A stretch of DNA of 46,239 nucleotides from an uncultured Clostridia bacterium (GCA_944391015.1 CALXRZ010000006.1:1-46239), one strand, 5' to 3'. Shown: positions 19,391 through 28,752, counted from the stretch's first letter. Numbers and translations: made by a program. The notes: a model not told the origin generated them from the sequence alone.

Positions 19391-20701
19391 TTACTTTAAG
19401 TATCGTATACAAAATGTTGTGCCTTTTCCCACTTCTGAATCTACAGCAATATAGCCATTATCCTTTTCTATAATTGTTTTTGCAAGAGCAAGTCCAATTC
19501 CGACACTATCTTTGCTAGAATTTTTTCCTTTATAAAATCGTTCAAAGATGTGCTTTATGTCGCTTTTTTCTATGCCAACTCCTTTATCTTTTATTGTTAT
19601 TTCTGAATACATATTATTTTCATCATATTCAATATAAATTTTACTATTTTGTCTCGAATGCTCCACACTATTTTTTAATATATTTGTAATCGCTTCCACC
19701 TGCCATTTAAAATCACATACAACTATAGGACCTTTTACTTCTTGTTGTGAATTTTGTCCTAGTCCAAATTGATTGGTTTTTGAATTATTTATATAATCAG
19801 GCCTATCACCTTTTCCCGTAGCTTTTGATTTAAGATTTATTGTTATTATTTCCATATTTTTTAAATCGCACAATGTTGAGACGCTTTTTATTGCCTCTTC
19901 TATAATATCTTTTAAATTTTCTTCTTTTCTGCTAAATATGATTGTGTCTACATCAAATTTGGATAATTTTAACAATGATTGCACAAAGAAGTTCATATTT
20001 GCTATTTCTCTATGAATATCTTTAATAAATTCATTTCTAGTTTCTACATCCATATTTTTGTTATCTAAGATGTTATCTAACATTATAGTAATAGAGGTAA
20101 GTGGTGTTTTTAATTGATGAGATATGTCTTCCAATGACTTTTTTAAACTAATTTTATCATTTTTCGAATTTTCTGCCTGTTCTTTTAGCATTACTGTTAT
20201 TTTGTATAGCTCATTTTTCAATATTGACAACTCATCTTCGCTATTATCTTGTATGTCTAAAGCATAGTTTTTGTTATTTAGCTCTTCAATATAATTGGTT
20301 ATTTCGTCGATTTTCTTTTTTTGATTTTTCTTATACACAGCAAAAACTAAAATGATGCACATAAAAAGCATTAGTGTTACTACTATATTTACTAGCAAAA
20401 ATTTAGTGTGGTTCATATCATTTTTGAGAATTACGGAATCTTTTTCTAAATTGATTCCATATTCCAAAAGTATATTGCTTGCATTTACTTCGTCGCTATT
20501 TAATATTTGAACTATTTCGCTTGTATCTATGTTCGGATATTTTTCTTGAACTTTATCTACAATTTGATTGATTACTCCATTTACATTTTTTGTGTATTGT
20601 TTATACTGCATTTGAGTTAATACATAATTTACAATTATATAAATCAAGAAGATTATTGTACATATAACTAGATATTTTTTTAATTTTACTTTATTCTTCA
20701 T
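19391..20701 (-). CDS. Sensor histidine kinase (VncS/BceS-like group)
   Basis: 436 residues. Two membrane segments (about 9-31 and 99-121) flank a short extracellular domain. A HisKA helix follows with DISHQLKTPLTSI, whose His accepts the phosphate, then a HATPase_c domain with N-box LKNSVEHS, GVGIEKSD and GIGLALAKTI. Between the HisKA and HATPase cores (about residues 300-330) there is a polar insert rich in Asn, Gln and Gly (YINNSKTNQFGLGQNSQQE) that homologues I know lack. The start overlaps the last 11 nt of the response regulator, implying translational coupling. It probably controls the ABC exporter transcribed upstream. Confidence 0.9.
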   Translation of the reverse strand: MKNKVKLKKYLVICTIIFLIYIIVNYVLTQMQYKQYTKNVNGVINQIVDKVQEKYPNIDTSEIVQILNSDEVNASNILLEYGINLEKDSVILKNDMNHTKFLLVNIVVTLMLFMCIILVFAVYKKNQKKKIDEITNYIEELNNKNYALDIQDNSEDELSILKNELYKITVMLKEQAENSKNDKISLKKSLEDISHQLKTPLTSITIMLDNILDNKNMDVETRNEFIKDIHREIANMNFFVQSLLKLSKFDVDTIIFSRKEENLKDIIEEAIKSVSTLCDLKNMEIITINLKSKATGKGDRPDYINNSKTNQFGLGQNSQQEVKGPIVVCDFKWQVEAITNILKNSVEHSRQNSKIYIEYDENNMYSEITIKDKGVGIEKSDIKHIFERFYKGKNSSKDSVGIGLALAKTIIEKDNGYIAVDSEVGKGTTFCIRYLK

Positions 20702-21344
20702 CTATTCTATACCCTATTCCCTTTACTGTTGTTATAATTGGAGAGCCTAGTTTTTGCCTAATTCTTTTCATATATACTGTAATAGTGTTGTCAAATACAT
20801 CGTTTCCAGTCCAATCCCAAATTTTTTCTATTATATACTCTCTAGTAATGACTTTGTTTAAGTTTGTAAATAACAACATTAGTATTTTTAGTTCTAAAGA
20901 AGAAAAGGATAACTCCCTTTCTCCTTTGTATATACACATCTTATCTAAATTACAGGTAATGTCTTGTATTTTTATAATATTATGCTTTTTATTTCGAAGC
21001 AAGACTTTGTTGATTCTTGCTATCAATTCTCTTGTTGAAAATGGTTTTGTTACATAATCCTCTGCACCCAGTTCTAGTCCTTTTACTACATCGCTTTCTT
21101 CATCTTTTGCTGTTAAAAATATTGTGCTTATTCCGTATTTCTTTTTTATTGTTTTATATAAGTCAAAGCCGTTTCCATCTGGAAGAGTAACATCCAATAT
21201 TATTAGGTCTATTTTTTCTTGCTCCAGCATTTTTAGTGTGCCTGCTACACTTTCCGTGCATAAAATACTATATTTATTTTGCATTAAAGTATATGTTAAA
21301 GCTTTTGTTATTGCTTTGTTATCTTCTACCAAGAGAATTTGCAT
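20691..21344 (-). CDS. OmpR-family response regulator
   Basis: 217 residues: receiver domain with acidic pocket E7/D8, phosphoacceptor D51 in LIILDVTLPDG, Thr in FLTAKDEE and the conserved KPF lysine at about 101; then a winged-helix DNA-binding domain (VFDNTITVYMKRIRQKLG). A tandem repeat lies just upstream (21370-21443) and may be an operator. Partner kinase follows with an 11-nt overlap. Confidence 0.93.
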   Translation of the reverse strand: MQILLVEDNKAITKALTYTLMQNKYSILCTESVAGTLKMLEQEKIDLIILDVTLPDGNGFDLYKTIKKKYGISTIFLTAKDEESDVVKGLELGAEDYVTKPFSTRELIARINKVLLRNKKHNIIKIQDITCNLDKMCIYKGERELSFSSLELKILMLLFTNLNKVITREYIIEKIWDWTGNDVFDNTITVYMKRIRQKLGSPIITTVKGIGYRIDEE

Positions 21345-21369
21345 TTTGTTTGTTTCCTTTCTTTTTTAA

Positions 21370-21443
21370 GCTCATAGTATTTTATACTATTGGTTTGCTA
21401 TTTTAGGCTCATAGTATTTTATACTATTTGGTTTGCTATTTTC
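21370..21443. repeat. Two tandem 37-bp repeats, each with a palindrome
   Basis: Two units of about 37 bp beginning GCTCATAGTATTTTATACTA, with one indel. Each contains the palindrome ATAGTA-TTTTA-TACTAT. They lie 26-100 nt upstream of the response regulator, after the end of the permease gene. An operator for autoregulation or a pair of promoter -10 regions (TATAAAAT on the minus strand) is plausible. Confidence 0.7.
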
Positions 21444-21512
21444 AAACTTATAAAAGTAATTTTATTATACAAATATATCGCACAGTCAGTATAAAAGCTA
21501 GCAATCTTTTCT

Positions 21513-24314
21513 TTACACATTTTCTTTTCTAATTGTTTCAATTATGTTTTGCTTGTTTATTTTACCTATTGCAAATCGCATTATGATAAATACAATTATA
21601 AATACAAATACTACTGAGATGATGAGTGCTTGTATAGGCCATATAAAGCCATAGTCCAAACTATTTGCAAATGCTTTATAAATAGCAAATGATGCAATTA
21701 GTCCTAAAATTATCCCATATAGTAACGCCTTAACTGAATAAAATATCGTTTCTAAGTTTACCATTCTATTAAATTCCTTTTTGGTCATTCCTATGCTTTT
21801 TAACATTGCAAATTCTTTTTGCCTTAATTCAATGTTTGAAGTTAAAGTGTTAAAAATATTTGTTATTCCAATTAAAGTGATTATTGCAATAAACCCATAC
21901 GCAAATACTGATGCCAATAATTTTACAGCATTATAAAACTTCACTTGTTGCTCTATGTTTTGTGCATATACATCTTTGTAATTTGTATTTATATTTTCTG
22001 TAACATCTGCTGAATTTTCCACATTAAGTGTTAAATTTTCTGGCACAAATTTTAGCTTGTCTGCATATTCATCTACATTTACAACAGCAAGTCCACTGCC
22101 ATAAGAAGTATTATATAATCCACTTGGATATTCATCTGTAATTTTTGCTATTTCAAGGCTTAAGTTTACACCATCTATAATGCCTGAGATGGTATCTCCC
22201 TCTTTGCATTTTAAATTTCTTCCTTTTATTGTTCTGCTATCTTCAAATATTTGTGCATAGTCATTTAAAATTATTTTATCCTTTATTTTGTCATAATTCA
22301 AGTTAAATTTTTCTGCATACTCTTTAAAGTTTTTGCCATTTAATCCTATTACAATTATCTGTGGAGTTGAACTAATTTCTAAATTGTTAATTCTTTCTAT
22401 TCCAAAGTCTGACAATATATTTTTATCTTCTATTTGCATAGTTTTAGAAGAGGCTGTATCGCTTGGAATTTTATATACTAACGTATAGTCTTGGAAGTTA
22501 CCGGCATTTAGTATATCTAACAAATTTTGCCCATCATTAGAGTATGTGCTAACATTTACATTAAAATCATAATCTTCGTAGAAGCCTCCCATTGCTTCAA
22601 ATGCATATGTTATAAGTGTTGAAGTGGCAATGAATATAAAAACGCTTATAGCAATTGAAACTACTGTTGTTTTATACTTTTTCTTACTACGTTTAAGGTT
22701 TTTATATGCAATTACTCCACCCATACCAAATATTTTTTTTATAAATTTAGGCGATTTTAGTTTTTTCCTTTTTATTTTAATTTCATTTGTGCTTCTTATT
22801 GCTTCTAGTGGCGTAACTTTCCTTGCTTTTCTTGCTGCTGATAGGCACGATAAATATATTGTAGCCAAACTAAGTATTGTAGCTATTATTATTGCCACTA
22901 TTGGCATATTAAATACAATTTTAATGTTTATTGCTCCATCAATTATGCTACTTACTATAATTGATAAAATATACACAAGTATGGTTCCTACTAAAATTCC
23001 GATTGGAATACCTATTAGACTTAGTATCATACCTTCCTGAACTACACTTTTTTTGATTTGCTTCTTGGTTGCACCTACGCTAGAAAGCATTCCATACATT
23101 CTAATTTTTTCTGTAAGTGATATTGCAAATGCATTTTTTATACAATAAATACTTGTAATCATTACTATTACTGTAATTACAATAAATAGAGCAATAATCA
23201 TTGAAGCTAAGTCGCTTAGTTCTATTGATTCCCAGTTCAGCAAATTATAATTGATAGAATAATTATAAGTCGAATTTGAATTCCAGTCCATTTCACCTCT
23301 TTGACTAAAATCTACACCAATCATTTCTTTAAAAGATTCTATGCAATTATATGGCTTTTTTAATGCTATATACATTTCTGTTTGACCATCATTTAGTCCG
23401 TTTGTTACACAGGTAAAACCAGCATCAATCAAATAGCTAACACGTCTTATCGGTAAATCATTATTGGAAATTATTCCAACTATTTTAAATTCTTTTGTGG
23501 TTTTTACTTTAAGTGTTTCTTCCGTTGTTGTAGTTTTATCTGCTTTAATATTTGCTTTTTCTTGAGAATTGCTTATAGATTCAGCATCGTGTGATTTATT
23601 TTCACTAGTCTCTTGCTCTTTTAGAGCATTATCATCTAAAGCATCTCCACTGTTCTTGCTTTCAGCTAATGTATTCTCTCCTGTATTACTTGCATTGGTG
23701 TTGCTGTCAGCTAATATTGTATCTGCTTCTGTTGTGCTTTCATTTAATGATAACTCCATAACATCTTCTGGTATTCCTTCGCTTTTGTAATGTAAATAGT
23801 CAAAACCAGAGCTAACATATTTATCTCCCTCATATCTATCGCCTATATTCAAAGTAATAGTATCTCCTAGTTTATACTGCTTAGTAGAATTTAATAGCAC
23901 ATCTTCATCAATTGCAATTTCACTACTGTTTTCGGGGTATCTACCCTCAATTAGTTTAAGGCTCATATTATCAAAGCTATTTTGGTCTATAGAATATAGA
24001 TGTAAATATGGTCTCTGACTGTTTGTACTACCGTCTAGCCAAGAATATCCAACATCAGTTACTACATTTACTGCTTTAACATCTCTATTATTTTTGAATT
24101 TTTTAATGTCTTTTTCTGTAATGTCCGATAGTTTTATATGATAATATCCAGTTTCTTCTACTGTTGTAGCAACCATACTTTTTTGCAAGGTTGTAGCAAT
24201 TCCTGCCACTGTACAAATTAAGGATGTAGCAAGCATTATACCAATAATAGTTCCAACAGTTCTTTTTTTATTTAACTTTAGGTTACGTATGGTTAATTTA
24301 GTAAAAATACTCAT
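21513..24314 (-). CDS. ABC transporter permease, FtsX/MacB type, large
   Basis: 933 residues. One membrane segment at the N-terminus (about 18-40), a large extracellular part, then two FtsX-like modules of three helices (about 365-520 and 830-920) with the typical EKIRMYGMLSSVGATKKQI and QKEFAMLKSIGMTKKEF cytoplasmic motifs. This layout suits export or sensing of cell-envelope peptides. A low-complexity insert of about 75 residues rich in Ser, Thr, Asn, Glu and Asp (about 190-265) interrupts the first extracellular domain. Strong AGGAGG site. It follows the ATPase by 57 nt. Confidence 0.9.
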   Translation of the reverse strand: MSIFTKLTIRNLKLNKKRTVGTIIGIMLATSLICTVAGIATTLQKSMVATTVEETGYYHIKLSDITEKDIKKFKNNRDVKAVNVVTDVGYSWLDGSTNSQRPYLHLYSIDQNSFDNMSLKLIEGRYPENSSEIAIDEDVLLNSTKQYKLGDTITLNIGDRYEGDKYVSSGFDYLHYKSEGIPEDVMELSLNESTTEADTILADSNTNASNTGENTLAESKNSGDALDDNALKEQETSENKSHDAESISNSQEKANIKADKTTTTEETLKVKTTKEFKIVGIISNNDLPIRRVSYLIDAGFTCVTNGLNDGQTEMYIALKKPYNCIESFKEMIGVDFSQRGEMDWNSNSTYNYSINYNLLNWESIELSDLASMIIALFIVITVIVMITSIYCIKNAFAISLTEKIRMYGMLSSVGATKKQIKKSVVQEGMILSLIGIPIGILVGTILVYILSIIVSSIIDGAINIKIVFNMPIVAIIIATILSLATIYLSCLSAARKARKVTPLEAIRSTNEIKIKRKKLKSPKFIKKIFGMGGVIAYKNLKRSKKKYKTTVVSIAISVFIFIATSTLITYAFEAMGGFYEDYDFNVNVSTYSNDGQNLLDILNAGNFQDYTLVYKIPSDTASSKTMQIEDKNILSDFGIERINNLEISSTPQIIVIGLNGKNFKEYAEKFNLNYDKIKDKIILNDYAQIFEDSRTIKGRNLKCKEGDTISGIIDGVNLSLEIAKITDEYPSGLYNTSYGSGLAVVNVDEYADKLKFVPENLTLNVENSADVTENINTNYKDVYAQNIEQQVKFYNAVKLLASVFAYGFIAIITLIGITNIFNTLTSNIELRQKEFAMLKSIGMTKKEFNRMVNLETIFYSVKALLYGIILGLIASFAIYKAFANSLDYGFIWPIQALIISVVFVFIIVFIIMRFAIGKINKQNIIETIRKENV

Positions 24315-24371
24315 ATTTTTCCTCCTTTGTCGTGTTTCAGTATATCTCTATAATGGTGCAAATTATGTAAA

Positions 24372-25067
24372 CTATCCAGGAAATTGGGGACAGTCCCCTT
24401 TTTCCTTTATTATTTTTCCGTCCTCTATTTCTAGCACCCTGTCTGCAATTTTTGCTATTTCCATATTATGTGTAATCATAATTATAGTTTGGTTTAATTC
24501 TTTATTCGATTTCTTTAGCAAATTGACAATCTCGTCACTTGCTTTTGAGTCTAAGTTTCCTGTTGGTTCATCAGCTAAAATTATGCTTGGGTTCGTGATT
24601 ATTGCTCTGCCAATTGATGTTCTCTGTTGTTGCCCTCCAGACAGTTCGTTTGGCAAATGATTTCGTCTGGAATCTAGTCCTAATTTTTTTAATAATGTAT
24701 CCAATTTCTGTTTATCTACTTTTTTATTATCTAAGTCACAAGGAAGAGTTATATTTTCTTCTACATTTAGTATTGGAATTAGGTTGTAAAACTGATAGAT
24801 TAACCCTACTTGTCTTCTTCTAAAAATAGCCAAATTATCATCACTCATCTGGTAAATATCTTTTCCGTCAATAAATACTTTGCCACTTGTTGGCCTGTCT
24901 ACTCCTCCAATTAAGTGTAGCAATGTAGATTTTCCACTTCCACTAGCACCAACAATGGCAACAAACTCGCCTTTTTTTACTGAAAAAGATACGTTATCTA
25001 TGGCAACTACCTTATTTTCTCCTTTACCATAAGTTTTGCTTAAATTTTCTACTCGTAATATTTCCAA
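24372..25067 (-). CDS. ABC transporter ATP-binding protein (MacB/LolD type)
   Basis: 231 residues with Walker A GASGSGKST (about 39), Q-loop IYQFYNLIPILNVEEN, signature LSGGQQQRTSIGRA and Walker B IILADEPTGNLDS. It powers the permease encoded next. The start is TTG at 25067 with AAAGGGTG 8 nt upstream. The last residues (GDCPQFPG) and the stop are encoded by a GGGGA-CAG-TCCCC palindrome, so the native C-terminus has been replaced or extended by a repeat. Confidence 0.93.
   Translation of the reverse strand: MEILRVENLSKTYGKGENKVVAIDNVSFSVKKGEFVAIVGASGSGKSTLLHLIGGVDRPTSGKVFIDGKDIYQMSDDNLAIFRRRQVGLIYQFYNLIPILNVEENITLPCDLDNKKVDKQKLDTLLKKLGLDSRRNHLPNELSGGQQQRTSIGRAIITNPSIILADEPTGNLDSKASDEIVNLLKKSNKELNQTIIMITHNMEIAKIADRVLEIEDGKIIKEKGDCPQFPG
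24386..24398. repeat. GGGGA-CAG-TCCCC palindrome inside the 3' end of the ATPase gene
   Basis: A short GC-rich palindrome followed by TTTTT on the plus strand. Similar GGGGAC or GTCCCC words next to A/T-rich arms occur at 31940-31970 and 38631-38660. This points to a dispersed REP-like repeat, here lying inside a coding sequence. Confidence 0.6.
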
Positions 25068-25265
25068 TTATACTTCACCCTTTCATTATGCTAAATCTAA
25101 ATAATACCTTTAGTTCCTAAACTAGTGCATAGTTATTCTATCCTAGATTTAGTTATATTACAAATTTTATATTTTCTAAAGCTATTATACCGTTTCTAAA
25201 GTGACAAGTAAGTGACAAACATTCAAACTATCATAATTAACTATTTTAATTTACATAGTACAAAA

Positions 25266-25303
25266 CAGTAGCTAGCACAAGTTTTCACTTATACTAGCTA
25301 CTG
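25266..25303. terminator. Bidirectional terminator-like hairpin
   Basis: CAGTAGCTAG (25266-25275) pairs perfectly with CTAGCTACTG (25294-25303), followed by TTTTT on the plus strand and TTTTG on the minus strand. It ends the gene at 25346-25834. The rest of 25068-25345 carries no other feature I can support. Confidence 0.75.
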
Positions 25304-25345
25304 TTTTTGCTTAACAAAAATTAGCTTTGTTAATTTTTTCGTCAA

Positions 25346-25834
25346 CTATTTTTCTTTTATTCCGATAATCAAAGTTTCAGAGCAAGCATCTCCATAATGT
25401 CTTGTATAAAAACCGTTTGTCTTTAAGAAATATCTATCAATTTCTCCTAAATCCTCATTAGTTAAGTTTGCACTACGTATCTTAGCCAGATATTCTCCCA
25501 GATATTTATAATTAGGAGTATTGCTACACTCTTCAGTATTGTAGCACTTACTGTTTGATGTTATGATTTCACAATCGCTACCTATAGCCATTCCATCGCG
25601 AAATGTTATTTCGATGTAAATTTGTGTTACGAAATCTTGACTATTCTGAGTATGTTTGGTAGATTCCGAAAAAATATTCAAACATATTATTGCAATTCGT
25701 TTGATTCTTTCATCTCTCTTTTTTAGTTCTTCCTCTTTTTCTCGCTTTTTTAAAGTTTCTAGTTTTTCTTTCCGTTCCTGGAATACAGTTTCAGCCATTT
25801 CATAGAAAGTTTTTTCTTTAGAGATTTCTTTCAT
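25346..25834 (-). CDS. Unrecognised 162-residue protein
   Basis: Starts at 25834 with AAGGAGAG 7 nt upstream. The N-terminal 50 residues are a charged Lys/Glu/Arg helix, probably coiled coil. The C-terminal domain has several cysteines (CEIITSNSKCYNTEEC) and a short mixed alpha/beta pattern. No family recognised. It contains one in-frame CGG at 25772-25774 (FQERKEK) that is evidently read as an ordinary triplet. That makes it the one apparent native-composition exception to the CGG frameshift pattern. Confidence 0.65.
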   Translation of the reverse strand: MKEISKEKTFYEMAETVFQERKEKLETLKKREKEEELKKRDERIKRIAIICLNIFSESTKHTQNSQDFVTQIYIEITFRDGMAIGSDCEIITSNSKCYNTEECSNTPNYKYLGEYLAKIRSANLTNEDLGEIDRYFLKTNGFYTRHYGDACSETLIIGIKEK

Positions 25835-25945
25835 ACAATTGCTCTCCTTTCAGAATAATAGTTGACTACTTTAAACGGATATGGAGGTATTATAGCATAT
25901 TTTACATAATTATACAATGTTAATTATCTTATTATAAATGCCAAT

Positions 25946-26014
25946 ATACATTTTTTAATGTTTTTACTATACAATTTTTAACGATTTTAATATACATTTT
26001 TTAACTTTTACAAA
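25946..26014. repeat. Three tandem 23-bp repeats upstream of the SDR gene
   Basis: TATACA(T/A)TTTTTAA begins at 25946, 25969 and 25992, an exact 23-bp spacing (about two helical turns). The array lies about 100-165 nt upstream of the ATG at 26112 in a divergent intergenic region. Regularly spaced boxes suggest a cooperative operator. Confidence 0.65.
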
Positions 26015-26111
26015 AATCATTATCTATAAATCAAAATGCATATATAAGCGCACTTTTCCTATTATATTTTTCTTTCTTCTGCATATACTATTTTACAGGG
26101 AGTTGATAACT

Positions 26112-27014
26112 ATGTTTGATAATTATCCACAAATCCCTTATATTGGGTATAAAGACGAAAACGTAAGAACGCCAATCACTTTTCCGGCACAACATCAAAA
26201 CTTCCAACCAGGTTTTGAATATGTGATGAATCCACAGCCAATCTTTGACAATCCTAATTATGTTCCTAGTCAAAAATTGAAAGATAGAGTTGCTATTATT
26301 TCTGGTGGAGATAGTGGTATTGGGCGCGCCGTTAGTTTACTTTTGGCTAAAGAAGGGGCTGATATTGTTATAAGCTATCTAAATGAACACGATGATGCAA
26401 ATTATACTAAAGAGCTTGTTGAAAATTGTGGCAGAAAATGCATTTTAATCCCAGGCGATTTACGCGACGAGAATCTGTCAACATATATTGCAGATACCAC
26501 AATGAAATGTTTTGGTAAGATTGATATTCTTGTAAATAATTGTGGTGTACAGTTTCCACAAAACAGTATTTTAGATATTACAAGTCAGCAATTAAGAGAT
26601 ACTTTTGAAACCAATATTTTTACATTTTTTTATCTAACTAAAGCTGTTCTTCCTTATATGAAAGCCAATAGTAGTATTATAAATACTACTTCAATTACAG
26701 CATTTGATGGTAAGAAAAATTTAATTGACTATTCTTCTACTAAAGGTGCAATTACAGTATTTACTAAGTCTCTTTCTTTATCACTTGCAGACCAGAAAAT
26801 ACGTGTTAATGCAGTTGCTCCTGGACCAATTTGGACACCACTTATTCCATCTTCTTTTAACGAACAAGAAGTAGAAATTTTTGGTACAGAAACTCCATTG
26901 AAAAGAGCTGGTCAACCTTTTGAGCTTGCACCTGCATACTTGTATTTAGCATCTGATGATTCAAGATATGTTACTGGTCAAATAATTCACGTAAACGGTG
27001 GTACAATTGTATAA
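26112..27014 (+). CDS. Short-chain dehydrogenase/reductase, general-stress type
   Basis: 300 residues. Classical NAD(P)-binding SGGDSGIGRA glycine motif at about 53, NNCGVQ (NNAG equivalent), catalytic Ser in TTSITAFDG, YSSTK for the Tyr-x-x-x-Lys pair and PGPIWTPL. The roughly 45-residue N-terminal extension with YPQIPY and PAQHQ is typical of the YhxC/YdaD-like stress SDRs of Firmicutes. The ATG at 26112 has GGGAG 9 nt upstream; an in-frame TTG just before abuts the site and is unlikely. Substrate unknown. It is one of few plus-strand genes and is transcribed alone. Confidence 0.92.
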   Translation: MFDNYPQIPYIGYKDENVRTPITFPAQHQNFQPGFEYVMNPQPIFDNPNYVPSQKLKDRVAIISGGDSGIGRAVSLLLAKEGADIVISYLNEHDDANYTKELVENCGRKCILIPGDLRDENLSTYIADTTMKCFGKIDILVNNCGVQFPQNSILDITSQQLRDTFETNIFTFFYLTKAVLPYMKANSSIINTTSITAFDGKKNLIDYSSTKGAITVFTKSLSLSLADQKIRVNAVAPGPIWTPLIPSSFNEQEVEIFGTETPLKRAGQPFELAPAYLYLASDDSRYVTGQIIHVNGGTIV

Positions 27015-27095
27015 TTAGCATAGATAATAGATTACTTTTCTTATTTAACATTGGTTACTTAATATTGTCTCTAATTTAATATCAGTCACTTAAAA

Positions 27096-27128
27096 ATTTA
27101 CAAAGTGAGCCCGGCTCCTTTTACAAAT
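27096..27128. repeat. Imperfect palindrome, REP-like
   Basis: ATTTACAAAGTGAGCC pairs with GGCTCCTTTTACAAAT (about 13 of 16 pairs). The A/T-rich outer arms with a GC-rich tip resemble the palindromes at 31940-31970 and around 38640. Confidence 0.6.
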
Positions 27129-27142
27129 TGATTAACATAAGT

Positions 27143-27173
27143 AAAGACAAGAAAACTAATTTTTCTTGTCTTT
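27143..27173. terminator. Terminator shared by converging genes
   Basis: AAAGACAAGAAAA pairs with TTTTCTTGTCTTT around a short loop and is followed by GTTTTTA on the plus strand. It lies between the SDR gene and the converging L,D-transpeptidase gene. Confidence 0.75.
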
Positions 27174-27177
27174 GTTT

Positions 27178-28560
27178 TTAATACAATATTATAGGTATTG
27201 ATGTGTTTATATAACTATATAATGTTGATGCAGCCCAGTATGGTAGGTTTACACAACCGTGTGAGCCGTTTGTCATATATATGTTTCCTCCAAAACTGCC
27301 TCTCCAAGTTGCATCGTGAAAGCCGATTCCTCCATTGAATGGCATCCAATATGTTACTGGTGTTGAATATGTACTTCCATCATAATTGTATCCTTCTAAT
27401 GTTGCATTCATTGTTTTATAGGTTAAATAATATATTCCTGCTGGTGTCGAATATCCTTGAGCTACATTTCCTGTTACACAAGGTGTTTCTAATACACATT
27501 CACCATTTACATACATCCATACTCTTTGCCTAGATAAGTCAAGTTCCACATAAGTATCTATTTTTGTGTAATCTGGCAATGCTTCGTATATTACATCAAA
27601 TTTGGCTGATTTTTTACTTTCTAATTGTTTTGTTAATCGTTCTATTTCCTTTTCTTTATCTACATTCGCATATGTAGCTCTTCCGAATGAAACTGATATT
27701 TCTCCAAGTCCTGTTGCATTAAATTTGGTCGATGTTATTTTATATTTCGCTTTTTTAGCAAGCTTGTCTACAAACTTGGTTACATTACTTTTTAAATCTA
27801 TACTATAATTTCCATTGTCATCTCTTGATACCCAATCTTTTATTGTTGAAGCATCTAATTTATATGTATCTCCATTATGAAGTTTGTACTCTACTGTAGT
27901 TGCTACTATTTTATTTATGTTCTCCATTTGCTCTTTAAGTTCTATGCTATTTGCTGTAATTTCTGGAGTGATGTCTGTTATTTCTCTAAAATCTATAACT
28001 GTTTTGCCATTTCTTAAGGCATTTAGCAAATAATTATATGCTTCGTTAAAATCTAATTTATTTCCATAAACTTCTGGAACTATATAAAATTCCGATTTAT
28101 CTTCGTTCCACTCCAAATAGGCATTAACAGGTTCCTTGTTGGTATTTTTATCAGTAAAAATTGACAAAGAGCTTAAGTAGTTTTTCGCAACTTCTTCATC
28201 TACATTGTATAAATCTGTTAAATTATATTCTTTTTTATTTTCGTCGCTATCTTTCTGTTTAGATAATATTCCAAGTAATGGATTAGCACTATTTACTTCA
28301 AAATCAAAGTATGCTCCAACACAGGTATATTCTTTATCATCTGCAAATAGAAATGTTATTTTGGTACTATTCATTGTTTTTTCTAGCTTTTTTATTGCAT
28401 CATTTATATTTAAAAAAGAGCAATCTATTCCATTTATGCTAGTTGAATAATGAAATGTATCTTTTATGAACATTATTGTTAATACAAAAATTAAAAAGAT
28501 TATTACTATACTTATTAGTACGACTATATTTAAGACTTTTCCGTTTTGCTTTTTCTTCAT
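27178..28560 (-). CDS. L,D-transpeptidase (YkuD domain) with membrane anchor
   Basis: Forms 3-3 peptidoglycan cross-links or anchors proteins to the wall. 460 residues: N-terminal membrane segment (about 11-33), a long extracellular region including a PG_binding_4-like module (LGILSKQKDSDENKKEY to KSNVTKFVDKLAKKAKYKIT), and a C-terminal YkuD domain (about 335-460) starting IDTYVELDLSRQRVWMYVNG with catalytic GIGFHDATW and SHGCVNLP, whose Cys is the nucleophile. Converges on the SDR gene with a shared terminator. Confidence 0.93.
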   Translation of the reverse strand: MKKKQNGKVLNIVVLISIVIIFLIFVLTIMFIKDTFHYSTSINGIDCSFLNINDAIKKLEKTMNSTKITFLFADDKEYTCVGAYFDFEVNSANPLLGILSKQKDSDENKKEYNLTDLYNVDEEVAKNYLSSLSIFTDKNTNKEPVNAYLEWNEDKSEFYIVPEVYGNKLDFNEAYNYLLNALRNGKTVIDFREITDITPEITANSIELKEQMENINKIVATTVEYKLHNGDTYKLDASTIKDWVSRDDNGNYSIDLKSNVTKFVDKLAKKAKYKITSTKFNATGLGEISVSFGRATYANVDKEKEIERLTKQLESKKSAKFDVIYEALPDYTKIDTYVELDLSRQRVWMYVNGECVLETPCVTGNVAQGYSTPAGIYYLTYKTMNATLEGYNYDGSTYSTPVTYWMPFNGGIGFHDATWRGSFGGNIYMTNGSHGCVNLPYWAASTLYSYINTSIPIILY

Positions 28561-28752
28561 ATTTCTCGACCTTTATATAATCTATTTTGTTTGTTGGTAC
28601 ATTTATGTTTTTCATACAGCATTTTTTGAGGAATACATTTTTAATATATTATTTTTATTGACTGCATTGTTATATTTACGGCAACGTTTTTTCAAGCATA
28701 CGTTTTTACTATATTCCTAAGCAATATGCTATATGAATTATAAAATTTATAA

